A stretch of DNA of 64,000 nt from UJ101 sp965262705 (GTDB lineage Bacteria > Bacteroidota > Bacteroidia > Flavobacteriales > UJ101). The position numbers and the translations under genes were made by a program. A model generated the notes under the pieces. That model was not told the DNA's origin. It did not search any database and saw nothing but the letters and a program-made list of their open reading frames with translations. The DNA is taken from the NCBI GenBank assembly GCA_965262705.1, contig OZ253556.1, forward strand, positions 496,001 to 560,000, in the 5' to 3' direction. The number at the start of each line of letters is the position of its first letter. The stretch's first letter is position 1. Positions 44,808 through 53,785 of this stretch are shown here, piece after piece.

Positions 44808-47144
44808 TTACTTCCCTTTTAATTGAATATCGTCATTATGAATTGCAGGAGCATCAAACCGTGAATTAAAAGACTTACCCAAATGGTAGGTAATTGAAAA
44901 GGATATATTGGGAAACTTAGTAAATGTTTTTATGTGTTCACTGAAATTATCATAGACCATATTATCAGTCGTTTTTCCATATATTCCTAATAGATCATCA
45001 CAAGAAAGACTGACCTCTAACTTATCTTTTAAAAAAGACTTTTCTAGTTCAAATGATAAATAAGGATTCCTCTTACCCTTTGAAGTAAGCGTATAAATGG
45101 GAGAGTTAAAAAATCCGCTGAAGGATACTGAAAAATCTTTTTTTATTAACGCATAAAGAAATAAAGAAGTGCTAAATGAGAAGCCGTCATTTTTTTTTAT
45201 CAATGAGTTATCATTGTCTGAGTTGAATGAACTATACTTTGCCCCCGTATTAAAATTCAAGGATAATAACTTAAATAATTTTGTATTTATGCCTAAATTT
45301 ATCCCTTGAGTATGTATCTTTCCTGCATTTTCAAATGAGGTTATTACGGTATCCTTTTTATTAAGTTTAGTTTCTACAATGCCGTCATGCGTTTGTTCAC
45401 TATAAATATTCAAGGAAACAGAATTTCTTTTTTCAAGGGGCTTATTTAATTTAATTTCAAACACTTCACGGGTTGCTGGCTCTAATTTTGGGTTGCCGTG
45501 AACAATATACGTTGGACTGGAGAACGAAGGACTTGAATTAAGATTTTCAGGGCTTGGTCTTGTCAACTTGCGTGAATAATTAAACCTAACACTAAAATTG
45601 TCAGCCCATTTATAAAGCCCCGAAAGCGTGGGTAAAAAAAAGTGGTAATTTTGTTTGTTATTCTGGCTCTCATTCTGAGAAATATCATAGAATAACGAAG
45701 TGAAGAGGGATAAACGAGGATGGATTTTAATATTAAAATCCGTATAGATAGAATTTATTTTCTGTTTTAATGAAAAATTGGGCTGATTAAACGTATAATT
45801 TCTAAATAAAGATTTATATCCGGTAGAATATTCTACTGGGAACTCAGAGAACTTAGCTTTGTTTTTTTGATAAACCACTTCAGCGGCGTGTTCCTTGAGA
45901 TGAGAAGATACATTATCTCCGTAATGATGATGAGAAGAGGAATAGTTAAAATCATCCTCATACATATAGTTGAGGTATTTATATTTAGCCATCAGTTTTT
46001 CATTTTTGCTAAAATTGTAATTATACATGCCGGAAAGCGATCCGTTATTTAACTTTTCAACACTGCTGCGGTTAAATTCTTTATCTTCCTCAACATTCTG
46101 ATAATAAGAGCCGTTTTTTTCGCCTTTAAAATGGTATCGAAATAAAGACCCGCTAAAATAAAAGATAGATTTAGAGGATAAATAAACCCTCATCCGGCTA
46201 CTTAAATAATCTTGCCAGCCGGTTACCTTTCGAAAACTGTTTTCGTTAAGCGTCATATTCTTATATGATCTTTCTACCTCACGATTCATTTCTTGATGAT
46301 TGGTCTTATAGTCATATAAGCCGTTAAAAGTAATGGACTTGGTTTTAAAGGAAACGGAAGGAAAAACTCCCTGATAGGATAATGATGAACCAGGTCTTAA
46401 CGCTGCATAAGTATGCAATTTTCCTTTTATGTATCTTTTTTTTGTTCTCTTTGTTAAAATCTGAATTACGCCTCCAGATAATTCTGAACCATAGCGTGCG
46501 GAAGGATTTGAGATGACTTCAATTTTATCCACGCTTTTTATATCTAAAGTTTTTAATTCTTCGAGGGTGGACACTATCCCGTCAATAAAAATCAATGCAC
46601 CTTTTCTTCCATCAATGATAAGGCCATCTTTCGTTATAAAAACATTCGGAAGCGATTTTAAGGCAATATCGGTCGTCGTATTCACCTTATACTCGTTAGG
46701 ATCTATCTTATAAATCGTTTTGTTGGGCTTGTCAATTACGCTCTGTTTCCCCATTACTACCACTTCATCTAATGTATTTGCGCGTTCTTTTTTCAAAATA
46801 AAACGCAACTTACCCTTTATTTTATTTTTACTTATTTCCTTTCTTACAGTCATGTATCCGGGCTTGGAAAGTATAAAGAATAAGGTGTCCGAAGAAATTA
46901 ATTTTTTTTCTATCTGAAAAACACCCTTTTCATTGGTTAAAAATTTCAAATTTCCGCTTTCTTTTATCACTTTTACGATAACATCTGAAAGAGGTACTTT
47001 GTTGCTATCCATAACTTCCCCTTTGAGGGCTTGAGAAAAAATTTTACTGTTGGTAAAACTGAATGCAATAATAATACATAGCTGAATGAATGATTTATTC
47101 TTAAGCAAAACACAGCATTTAAAAAAAACCGGCCTTATATTCAT
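44808..47144 (-). CDS. TonB-dependent receptor-like outer-membrane protein
   Basis: 778 residues: long signal region (about 1-38), carboxypeptidase-regulatory-like domain (KGEVMDSNKVPLSDVIVKV, about 41-120), plug (about 130-230, with LKSLPNVFITKDGLIIDGR and IDKIEV-like VDKIEVISNPSARYGSELSGG) and a beta-barrel with an aromatic last strand. Substrate unknown. It sits between a small exported cysteine-containing peptide gene and a MauE-like gene with short gaps (41 and 3 bp), so a linked function with the peptide is plausible, either as exporter, anchor or receptor. Confidence 0.86.
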   Translation of the reverse strand: MNIRPVFFKCCVLLKNKSFIQLCIIIAFSFTNSKIFSQALKGEVMDSNKVPLSDVIVKVIKESGNLKFLTNEKGVFQIEKKLISSDTLFFILSKPGYMTVRKEISKNKIKGKLRFILKKERANTLDEVVVMGKQSVIDKPNKTIYKIDPNEYKVNTTTDIALKSLPNVFITKDGLIIDGRKGALIFIDGIVSTLEELKTLDIKSVDKIEVISNPSARYGSELSGGVIQILTKRTKKRYIKGKLHTYAALRPGSSLSYQGVFPSVSFKTKSITFNGLYDYKTNHQEMNREVERSYKNMTLNENSFRKVTGWQDYLSSRMRVYLSSKSIFYFSGSLFRYHFKGEKNGSYYQNVEEDKEFNRSSVEKLNNGSLSGMYNYNFSKNEKLMAKYKYLNYMYEDDFNYSSSHHHYGDNVSSHLKEHAAEVVYQKNKAKFSEFPVEYSTGYKSLFRNYTFNQPNFSLKQKINSIYTDFNIKIHPRLSLFTSLFYDISQNESQNNKQNYHFFLPTLSGLYKWADNFSVRFNYSRKLTRPSPENLNSSPSFSSPTYIVHGNPKLEPATREVFEIKLNKPLEKRNSVSLNIYSEQTHDGIVETKLNKKDTVITSFENAGKIHTQGINLGINTKLFKLLSLNFNTGAKYSSFNSDNDNSLIKKNDGFSFSTSLFLYALIKKDFSVSFSGFFNSPIYTLTSKGKRNPYLSFELEKSFLKDKLEVSLSCDDLLGIYGKTTDNMVYDNFSEHIKTFTKFPNISFSITYHLGKSFNSRFDAPAIHNDDIQLKGK

Positions 47145-47185
47145 CCCTTTAAAACGAATAGAAAACCGGTTATAGTTAATTACTT

Positions 47186-47431
47186 TCAGGGATTATTTAT
47201 TTGATGATCACTATCCTTGTGAACAGTTGAAGGTAATGATTTTCCCTCTCTCCATTTACCAATCAAAAGCGTTCCTTCACTTGTAATCCCACATTTACCC
47301 TCACCCACGCAGCCGCCTTCAGACAAAGGGACTGTTGGAGTTAAAAATTCATGTCCATAAACTTTTTTTGTCGTTAAACTTGCCAGGGTAAATCCAATAA
47401 CAACGAATAATAACTTAAATAAATTCTTCAT
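47186..47431 (-). CDS. Small exported peptide with two cysteines
   Basis: 81 residues. Signal peptide about 1-26 (ends VYGHE); the mature part starts EFLTPTVPLSEGG and has Cys41 and Cys47 in CVGEGKC, then a hydrophilic tail (KDSDHQINNP). It recalls the small exported peptides (DUF6520/NVEALA-type) often found before outer-membrane barrel genes in Bacteroidetes, but I cannot assign it firmly. First gene of the three-gene unit. The following 330 bp (47432-47768) hold only the presumed promoter region. Confidence 0.65.
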   Translation of the reverse strand: MKNLFKLLFVVIGFTLASLTTKKVYGHEFLTPTVPLSEGGCVGEGKCGITSEGTLLIGKWREGKSLPSTVHKDSDHQINNP

Positions 47432-47768
47432 AATAATACATTTTTCAATTTAATTGCCTACTTTCAGAATAATTGCAATTCAAGGCCGCTGTTTCGGCGT
47501 TTATTCCGACCCTTATTTAGCGATTCATTATCTCAATGTACAGTTTAATTTACTTTATATCTCTTTTAATTTCAACAGCTGAATGGGCTTTAAATCATAC
47601 GGCATACTTCAATTGTAATGAAGACCACAATAGTAAAAACGCTTTAAAAGTAAAAAGAAAAAATAAAATAGCCAAAAAATACTGTTAAATCTTTTTCAGT
47701 TAAATTATTTAGCGGATTAATTAATTTAAACGATGAAAAATAACAGACGATAATTTTAGCAATTAAAT

Positions 47769-48833
47769 TTAATTCCGAGAAACTCTATTCAGTAAAATAG
47801 CATCGGCGAGTACAATTGCTGCCATCGCCTCAACAATCGGAACGGCTCGAGGCACCACACAGGGGTCGTGCCGCCCCCTTGCCTTTAATATAATCTTTTC
47901 CAGCCTTTGATTAATTGACACCTGATCTTGCATCAGCGTAGCTACGGGTTTAAAGGCTACACGAAAATAAATATCCATTCCGTTTGATATTCCCCCTTGT
48001 ATTCCTCCCGAAAAATTGGTTTTTGTAGTGCCGTCTATGTTAAATATATCATTGTGCGTTGAACCTTTCCTCTTTGCGCCTTCAAAGCCGCTGCCGTACT
48101 CAAAGCCCTTTACAGCATTAATTGATAGCATGGCTTTACCGAGTTCAGCATGCAGTTTATCAAAAACCGGCTCGCCCAAGCCTACCGGAACATTTTGAAT
48201 TACGCAGGTAATTACCCCTCCTATGGTATCTCCTTGTTTTTTGATATTTTTTATAAGTTCAATCATTTTTTGCGCGGTTTCATAATCGGGGCATCGAATG
48301 ATATTGCTTTCCGTCTGACTCAAATCAAGCGCTTGATAAGGTTTTTCTAAACTCACCTCTCCCACTGAGGATACAAACGCCTGAATGGAAATATCATTCA
48401 AAAACTGTTTAGCTAGAGCCCCGGCCACCACTCGACTCACTGTTTCTCTTGCCGAAGACCGCCCTCCGCCCCGATAATCCCGAAAACCATATTTTCGATC
48501 TAGTACGTAATCTGCGTGGCTTGGGCGGTAACCTTCTTTAATATGCTGGTAATCTTTTGATTTATGATTAGTATTTACTACTTGGAATCCGATAGGCATC
48601 CCCGTTGTCTTTCCTTCAAATACCCCGGATAAAAATTCTACTTTATCCTCTTCTTTTCGCTGGGTTACAATGGTTGATTGCCCTGGTCTTCTGCGTTCTA
48701 GTTCTATTTGAATTGCTTCAAAATTTAATACAACTCCCGCCGGGCATCCATCGATCACTCCTCCCAAGGCAGACCCGTGCGATTCACCAAAAGTCGTTAA
48801 TCGAAATAATTTCCCAAAAGTATTTCCTGCCAT
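47769..48833 (-). CDS. aroC: Chorismate synthase
   Basis: Last step of the shikimate pathway: EPSP to chorismate, needs reduced FMN. Signature GESHG (17-21) after LFRLTTF, FRDYRGGGRSSARETVSRVVAGALAK (about 117-142) and RGRHDPCVVPRAVPI (about 321-335) are all present. Length 354 is normal. Monocistronic on the minus strand, with a partial MITE 25 bp upstream. Confidence 0.97.
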   Translation of the reverse strand: MAGNTFGKLFRLTTFGESHGSALGGVIDGCPAGVVLNFEAIQIELERRRPGQSTIVTQRKEEDKVEFLSGVFEGKTTGMPIGFQVVNTNHKSKDYQHIKEGYRPSHADYVLDRKYGFRDYRGGGRSSARETVSRVVAGALAKQFLNDISIQAFVSSVGEVSLEKPYQALDLSQTESNIIRCPDYETAQKMIELIKNIKKQGDTIGGVITCVIQNVPVGLGEPVFDKLHAELGKAMLSINAVKGFEYGSGFEGAKRKGSTHNDIFNIDGTTKTNFSGGIQGGISNGMDIYFRVAFKPVATLMQDQVSINQRLEKIILKARGRHDPCVVPRAVPIVEAMAAIVLADAILLNRVSRN

Positions 48834-48857
48834 AGCATAAATATATTATAATTAAAC

Positions 48858-48959
48858 GAGACCTTTAGCCTCGCTGACTTTCAGTTCAGTTCTCGGGCGT
48901 TGCATTTCGGCAAACTCAATACAAGCATTTTTTTGTTAGCGTGCTTTTTGCAATGGTCT
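48858..48959. mobile_element. Shortened MITE copy
   Basis: GAGACCTTTAGCCTCGCTGAC... to TTTTTGCAATGGTCTA; middle carries GGGCGTTGCATTTCGGCAAA. 102 bp, so an internal deletion form. Confidence 0.7.
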
Positions 48960-49021
48960 AATTTTTTACTTATTCTGAAAAGCTATCAATCTTTTAAATA
49001 TCTCTAAAAATTTACCCTTAT

Positions 49022-50113
49022 TTAAATATTAAACCTAAAATGTATGACATCTCCATCCTGAACCAAATAATCTTTACCTTCTACCCTGAGTTTCCCAGCC
49101 TCTTTTACTTTTGCCTCTGAACCCAATTTTTCATAATCACTATAGGCAATAACTTCTGCGCGGATAAAGCCCTTTTCAAAATCACTGTGAATCTCCCCGG
49201 CGGCCCGGGGTGCCGTACACCCCTTTTTTATCGTCCATGCTCGTACTTCTTTTTTACCCGCAGTGAAATACGTTTGCAGTTTTAATAACTTATAAACGCT
49301 TTGAATAAGTCGATTAACTCCCGGTAATTCCAAACCTAATTCTTCTAAAAATATTTGCCGTTCTTCATAAGATTCCAATTCAGCAATATCGTCTTCAGTA
49401 GCTACTGCAAGCGTTAATAATTCTGCGGCTTCATTTTCTACTGCCTTTTTCACCGCTTCTACATAAGGATTTCCATTCTTAGCGGAAACTTCATCTACAT
49501 TACATAAATACAAAACCGGTTTTGCGGTCAGTAACTGCAACTCATCAACGATGGCTTGCTCGGCACCTGTCAGCGAAAGCCCACGCACATTTTTCCCTCT
49601 TTCTAAATGCGTTTTTACTATAGAAAGTATTTCTAATCTTTTAAGCGGCTCTTTATTACCTATTTTTGCTGCCCTTCTTTCTTTTTCGATCCTTTTCTCT
49701 AAGGTTTCAAGGTCTTTTAGCTGCAGTTCCAAGTCCATAATTTCTTTATCACGTACCGGATCCACTGAATTTTCTACATGGGTAACCTTAGCATGGTCAA
49801 AGCAACGTAATACATGTATGATGGCTTGAGTTTCTCGAATATTTCCTAAAAATTGATTTCCCAGCCCCTCTCCTTTACTCGCTCCTTTTACCAACCCGGC
49901 AATATCAACTATCTCAACCGTTGCAGGAATTACCCGCTCAGGATTGACTAAATGTTCTAACCTGTAAATTCTTGGATCGGGCACCTGTACAAATCCTATA
50001 TTCGGTTCAATAGTACAAAAGGGATAATTAGCTGACTGCGCTTTTGCACTTGACAAGCAATTAAAAAGAGTTGATTTTCCTACATTAGGCAACCCGACAA
50101 TTCCTGCTTTCAT
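49022..50113 (-). CDS. ychF: YchF/OLA1-type GTPase (redox-regulated ATPase)
   Basis: Ribosome-associated P-loop protein of the Obg superfamily that prefers ATP. From ATG 50113: GLPNVGKST (7-15), then SANYPFCTIEPNIG (30-43), DIAGLVKGASKGEGLGNQFL (about 68-87), NVDE and the C-terminal TGS-like domain (TIKKGCTAPRAAGEIHSDFE). This start gives 363 residues, the family length. The frame is open 66 codons further upstream (to 50311), but that part is translated MITE sequence and also spans the promoter, so it is rejected. Confidence 0.95.
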   Translation of the reverse strand: MKAGIVGLPNVGKSTLFNCLSSAKAQSANYPFCTIEPNIGFVQVPDPRIYRLEHLVNPERVIPATVEIVDIAGLVKGASKGEGLGNQFLGNIRETQAIIHVLRCFDHAKVTHVENSVDPVRDKEIMDLELQLKDLETLEKRIEKERRAAKIGNKEPLKRLEILSIVKTHLERGKNVRGLSLTGAEQAIVDELQLLTAKPVLYLCNVDEVSAKNGNPYVEAVKKAVENEAAELLTLAVATEDDIAELESYEERQIFLEELGLELPGVNRLIQSVYKLLKLQTYFTAGKKEVRAWTIKKGCTAPRAAGEIHSDFEKGFIRAEVIAYSDYEKLGSEAKVKEAGKLRVEGKDYLVQDGDVIHFRFNI

Positions 50114-50143
50114 CGAAAAATTTGTTTTTGAAAAAAATGCTCG

Positions 50144-50174
50144 CAAAGATACGTGTAAAAAACTTAGAGAGCAA
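50144..50174 (-). promoter_or_regulatory. Promoter of ychF
   Basis: On the minus strand TTG (50174-50172), exactly 20-bp spacer, TATCTTTG (50151-50144). The ATG (50113) follows 30 bp downstream. This supports the short ychF start. Confidence 0.7.
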
Positions 50175-50191
50175 AGTATTTTAAGGAGACG

Positions 50192-50302
50192 ATACCTTTG
50201 TAAAAAGCACGCTAACAAAAAAATGCTTGTATTGAGTTTGCCGAAATGCAACGCCCGATAAAAATTAACTGAACTGAAAGTCAGCACAAGCCAAAGGGAT
50301 CT
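50192..50302. mobile_element. MITE copy between ychF and sufA
   Basis: GATACCTTTGTAAAAAGCAC to AAGCCAAAGGGATCT, with ATGCAACGCCCGATAAAAAT inside. Placed between two divergent promoters without damaging either. Confidence 0.7.
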
Positions 50303-50341
50303 TAGTATCAATCTAAATTATTATATAATAATAAAAATATA

Positions 50342-50372
50342 TTGGTCTTTTTACTATTATTTATTATCTTTG
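50342..50372 (+). promoter_or_regulatory. Promoter of sufA
   Basis: TTG (50342-50344), 20-bp spacer, TATCTTTG (50365-50372); ATG at 50387. AAGGAG stands directly before the ATG, unusual in this window but too close for a standard Shine-Dalgarno. Confidence 0.7.
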
Positions 50373-50386
50373 TAAAAATAAAGGAG

Positions 50387-50716
50387 ATGATAAAAGTCGC
50401 AGACAAAGCAAAACATAAAATAAAAGAACTTCTTCAGGAAGAAGGGCATAGTTTGCAAAATAGTTATGTTCGGGTAGGGGTAAAAAGCGGGGGATGTTCA
50501 GGGCTTTCTTACATACTTAATTTCACTCAGCAAAAAGAAGAACAAGATAAAGAATTTGAAGATAATAATGTTAGGATCTTGGTAGATAAAAAGAGCTTTC
50601 TTTATATTGTAGGAACTACATTGGAATATGAGGGGGGGCTTAATGGAAAAGGGTTTTCATTTAATAATCCCAATGCACAACGTACTTGTGGCTGTGGTGA
50701 AAGTTTTGCTGTTTAA
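50387..50716 (+). CDS. sufA: A-type Fe-S carrier SufA/IscA
   Basis: Carries assembled Fe-S clusters to target proteins. The three ligand cysteines are Cys37 in KSGGCSGLSY and Cys101/Cys103 in TCGCGESF at the C-terminus. From ATG 50387 the protein is 109 residues, normal for the family; an upstream TTG in frame would place the start inside the promoter. It is the first of the suf genes; sufB follows after 131 bp. Confidence 0.94.
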   Translation: MIKVADKAKHKIKELLQEEGHSLQNSYVRVGVKSGGCSGLSYILNFTQQKEEQDKEFEDNNVRILVDKKSFLYIVGTTLEYEGGLNGKGFSFNNPNAQRTCGCGESFAV

Positions 50717-50847
50717 TGAAAATTATATAATATACTGAATATTAAGTGAATAATCATTAAATATTTATTTTTTTCAAGAATAAAAGATAAAAGGATAAAG
50801 TAACAAACTTAGAATACGATTTGTATAATTTTTTAATTTAAGAATTT

Positions 50848-52299
50848 ATGCCTAAATATACAGAAGAAGATTTAAGAGAAGAACTAGAACAGGGGCAGGA
50901 ATATAAATTTGGTTTTACTACTGACATTGAATCAGATACGATTCCTATAGGATTGAACGATAGTGTAGTACGACTCATTTCTCAAAAGAAAAAAGAACCA
51001 GAATGGATGACCGAATGGCGAGTAGATGCCTTCAGGAAATGGCAAAAAATGAAGGAGCCGAATTGGTCTAACGTTCAATATAAAAAACCTGATTTTCAAT
51101 CTATTAGTTATTATTCTGCTCCTAAAAAAGGCTCTAAGTATAACAGTATTGATGAGGTTGATCCTGAATTATTAGAAACGTTTAATAAGCTGGGAATTCC
51201 GTTAGAAGAGCAAAAAAGACTCTCGGGAGTAGCCATGGATGTGGTAGTAGACTCAGTATCTGTAGCCACTACCTTTCAAGAAACATTAGCCGAGCGAGGA
51301 ATTATTTTCATGTCTATAAGTGAGGCGATAAAGAAGCATCCTGATTTAGTGAAAAAATATATTGGAACTGTAGTCCCAAAAACCGATAATTTTTATGCGG
51401 CACTTAATTCTGCTGTATTCTCTGATGGATCATTCTGTTATATCCCAAAGGGAGTTAGATGCCCAATGGAATTATCAACTTATTTTAGAATTAATCAGGC
51501 TGGTACAGGACAATTTGAACGCACCTTAGTAATTGCTGATGAGGGTTCTTATGTTTCTTATCTTGAAGGTTGTACCGCCCCCTCACGAGATGAAAATCAA
51601 TTGCATGCTGCGATAGTTGAATTGATTGCACTGGAAGGTGCTGAAATAAAATATTCAACCGTGCAAAACTGGTTTCCGGGCGATAAAGCAGGGAAAGGAG
51701 GCGTATTTAATTTCGTGACCAAAAGAGGGTTGGCGGAAAAGAATGCCAAGATATCCTGGACACAGGTAGAAACCGGATCAGCAGTTACTTGGAAATATCC
51801 CTCGTGTATTTTAAAAGGAGATCACTCCATAGGCGAATTTTATTCCATTGCATTAACTAACAATTTTCAGCAAGCCGATACAGGTACAAAAATGATCCAC
51901 CTCGGTAAAAATACTAAATCAACGATTATTTCAAAAGGAATTTCAGCGGGTAAGTCGCAAAATAGCTATCGCGGTCTGGTAAAAGTGCTACCCAAAGCGG
52001 AAGGAGCTCGTAATTTTTCTCAGTGCGATTCTTTGCTTATGGGTAATACTTGTGGCGCGCATACCTTTCCGTATATTGAAGTAAAAAATAAAACTGCAAA
52101 AGTAGAACATGAAGCAACTACTTCTAAAATAGGTGAGGATCAGATATTTTACTGTAATCAACGAGGGATTGATACAGAAAAAGCCATTGCCTTGATTGTA
52201 AACGGATTCAGCAAAGAGGTGCTCAATAAACTTCCTATGGAATTTGCTGTAGAAGCACAAAAATTGTTAGAGATTAGTTTGGAAGGAAGTGTAGGATAA
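50848..52299 (+). CDS. sufB: Fe-S cluster assembly scaffold SufB
   Basis: Main scaffold subunit of the SufBC2D complex that assembles Fe-S clusters in the cytosol. 483 residues; N-terminal YKFGFTTDIESDTIP, WRVDAFRKW, then the beta-helix core with VADEGSYVSYLEGCTAPS-like sequence (about 230-247) and the C-terminal HEATTSKIGEDQIFYCNQRG (about 425-444). All match SufB rather than SufD. Followed by a 174-bp MITE and then sufC. Confidence 0.97.
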   Translation: MPKYTEEDLREELEQGQEYKFGFTTDIESDTIPIGLNDSVVRLISQKKKEPEWMTEWRVDAFRKWQKMKEPNWSNVQYKKPDFQSISYYSAPKKGSKYNSIDEVDPELLETFNKLGIPLEEQKRLSGVAMDVVVDSVSVATTFQETLAERGIIFMSISEAIKKHPDLVKKYIGTVVPKTDNFYAALNSAVFSDGSFCYIPKGVRCPMELSTYFRINQAGTGQFERTLVIADEGSYVSYLEGCTAPSRDENQLHAAIVELIALEGAEIKYSTVQNWFPGDKAGKGGVFNFVTKRGLAEKNAKISWTQVETGSAVTWKYPSCILKGDHSIGEFYSIALTNNFQQADTGTKMIHLGKNTKSTIISKGISAGKSQNSYRGLVKVLPKAEGARNFSQCDSLLMGNTCGAHTFPYIEVKNKTAKVEHEATTSKIGEDQIFYCNQRGIDTEKAIALIVNGFSKEVLNKLPMEFAVEAQKLLEISLEGSVG

Positions 52300-52424
52300 G
52301 CATTGAAAACTCAATAAAAAACTTTACATAAATCTAAATTGAAAAAATAAAAATTATATAATAAAAAATTTTATTAATTCTGATGATCTTATATAATAAT
52401 CTAAAATAATAAAGAAATAAGAAT

Positions 52425-52598
52425 GAGACTGTTGCAGAATACATAAAAAATTCACGCATACGAAAGTGTCTCGCTTTAAACTACTTCCTTCTCAAAAAAT
52501 TAAAGTCCTCGTAACCATTAGTATTTAATTTTTTCAAGTGTCGTATTTTATTAGCTTCGCTGACTTGCAGTTGATAAAGTGCTTTTTACAACAGTGTC
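52425..52598. mobile_element. MITE between sufB and sufC
   Basis: 174 bp, GAGACTGTTGCAGAATACAT to TTTTTACAACAGTGTC. Contains TTAGCTTCGCTGACTTGCAG near the right end. Ends 16 bp before the sufC ATG. Confidence 0.8.
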
Positions 52599-52613
52599 AA
52601 ATTATATTAAAAT

Positions 52614-53360
52614 ATGTTAAAAATAAACCATTTACGAGCCGAAATTGAAGGAAAGGAAATTTTAAGAGGAATTGATTTAGAAGTTAATGCAGGAGAGGTG
52701 CATGCTATTATGGGTCCCAACGGGTCGGGTAAATCTACCTTGGCTTCTGTCATTACCGGTAATGAAAATTATGAGGTAACGGAAGGAAGCATTGAATTTG
52801 AAGGAGAAAATATTTTGGAAGAACCACCAGAGGAACGAGCACATAGAGGTATTTTCCTTTCTATGCAGTATCCCATTGAAATACCGGGAGTTTCTGTTAC
52901 CAATTTTATTAAAACCGCTATTAACGAAATAAGAAAGGCAAGAGGAGAAGAGCCAATGCCAGCGGTTGAAATGCTGCAAAAAATAAAGCAAAATGCTGCT
53001 GAATTGAATATCGATCAATCATTCCTTTCCCGCTCTTTGAATGAAGGCTTTTCAGGGGGAGAGAAAAAGAGAAATGAAATTTTTCAAATGGCAATGCTTA
53101 AACCTAAACTGGCTATTTTAGATGAAACAGACTCCGGATTGGATATAGATGCCTTAAGAATAGTCTCTGAGGGCGTTAACCATTATAAAAATAATAAAAA
53201 TGCAGTCTTGTTGATTACGCATTACCAGCGATTATTAGAATATATTGTACCCGATGTGGTACATGTATTATATAAGGGAAAAATTGTCAAGTCAGGAAGT
53301 AAGGAACTCGCATTAGAATTAGAGTCTAAAGGATATGATTGGGTAAAGAAAAATCGTTGA
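52614..53360 (+). CDS. sufC: Fe-S assembly ATPase SufC
   Basis: ABC-type ATPase that drives SufB-SufD rearrangement. Walker A GPNGSGKST (34-42), Q-loop SMQYP, signature FSGGEKKR (about 146-153), Walker B LAILDETDSGLD and H-loop THYQRLL. 248 residues, normal length. It lies between two MITEs, 16 bp after one and 200 bp before the other. Confidence 0.97.
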   Translation: MLKINHLRAEIEGKEILRGIDLEVNAGEVHAIMGPNGSGKSTLASVITGNENYEVTEGSIEFEGENILEEPPEERAHRGIFLSMQYPIEIPGVSVTNFIKTAINEIRKARGEEPMPAVEMLQKIKQNAAELNIDQSFLSRSLNEGFSGGEKKRNEIFQMAMLKPKLAILDETDSGLDIDALRIVSEGVNHYKNNKNAVLLITHYQRLLEYIVPDVVHVLYKGKIVKSGSKELALELESKGYDWVKKNR

Positions 53361-53442
53361 CAGCATTAAAAATAATCATCATATTTTGCGATTACATCAA
53401 GGATTGTTTAAAAGTATAGATTTATTAAAAGTATTTATACTT

Positions 53443-53505
53443 TGAACCCTTTAGCTAGGGCTGATCGGAAGTTGATCGAGTGCTTTTTGAAAAGACATCA
53501 CTTTT
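53443..53505. mobile_element. Worn MITE-related fragment
   Basis: GAACCCTTTAGCTAGGGCTG...GAGTGCTTTTTGAAAAGAC resembles a much shortened copy of the TTTAGC-type element. Confidence 0.45.
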
Positions 53506-53559
53506 AGAAAAATAATGTTAAAGTATAAATAATTAACCTTAAGCTATAAAAAATAATTT

Positions 53560-53723
53560 GAGACCGTTGCATAACACATAAAAAAGCATGAAAAATAAAG
53601 CATATAACTTCAAGCTGCTTCCTTCTCAAAAAATTAAAATCCTCACAACCAAAAGGTTGATCCGGTATTTAATTTTCCTCGGGCGTTGCATTTTTTTGCT
53701 AAAGTGCTTTTTGCAACGGTCTC
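53560..53723. mobile_element. MITE between sufC and sufD, canonical 164-bp copy
   Basis: GAGACCGTTGCATAACACAT to TTTTTGCAACGGTCTC with a perfect AATTT duplication (53555-53559 and 53724-53728). The clearest reference copy in the window. Confidence 0.92.
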
Positions 53724-53785
53724 AATTTAGTAGATAATTATTAAAGCAAATAAAAATTTACCAGAATAAATAATATTTTATTATA

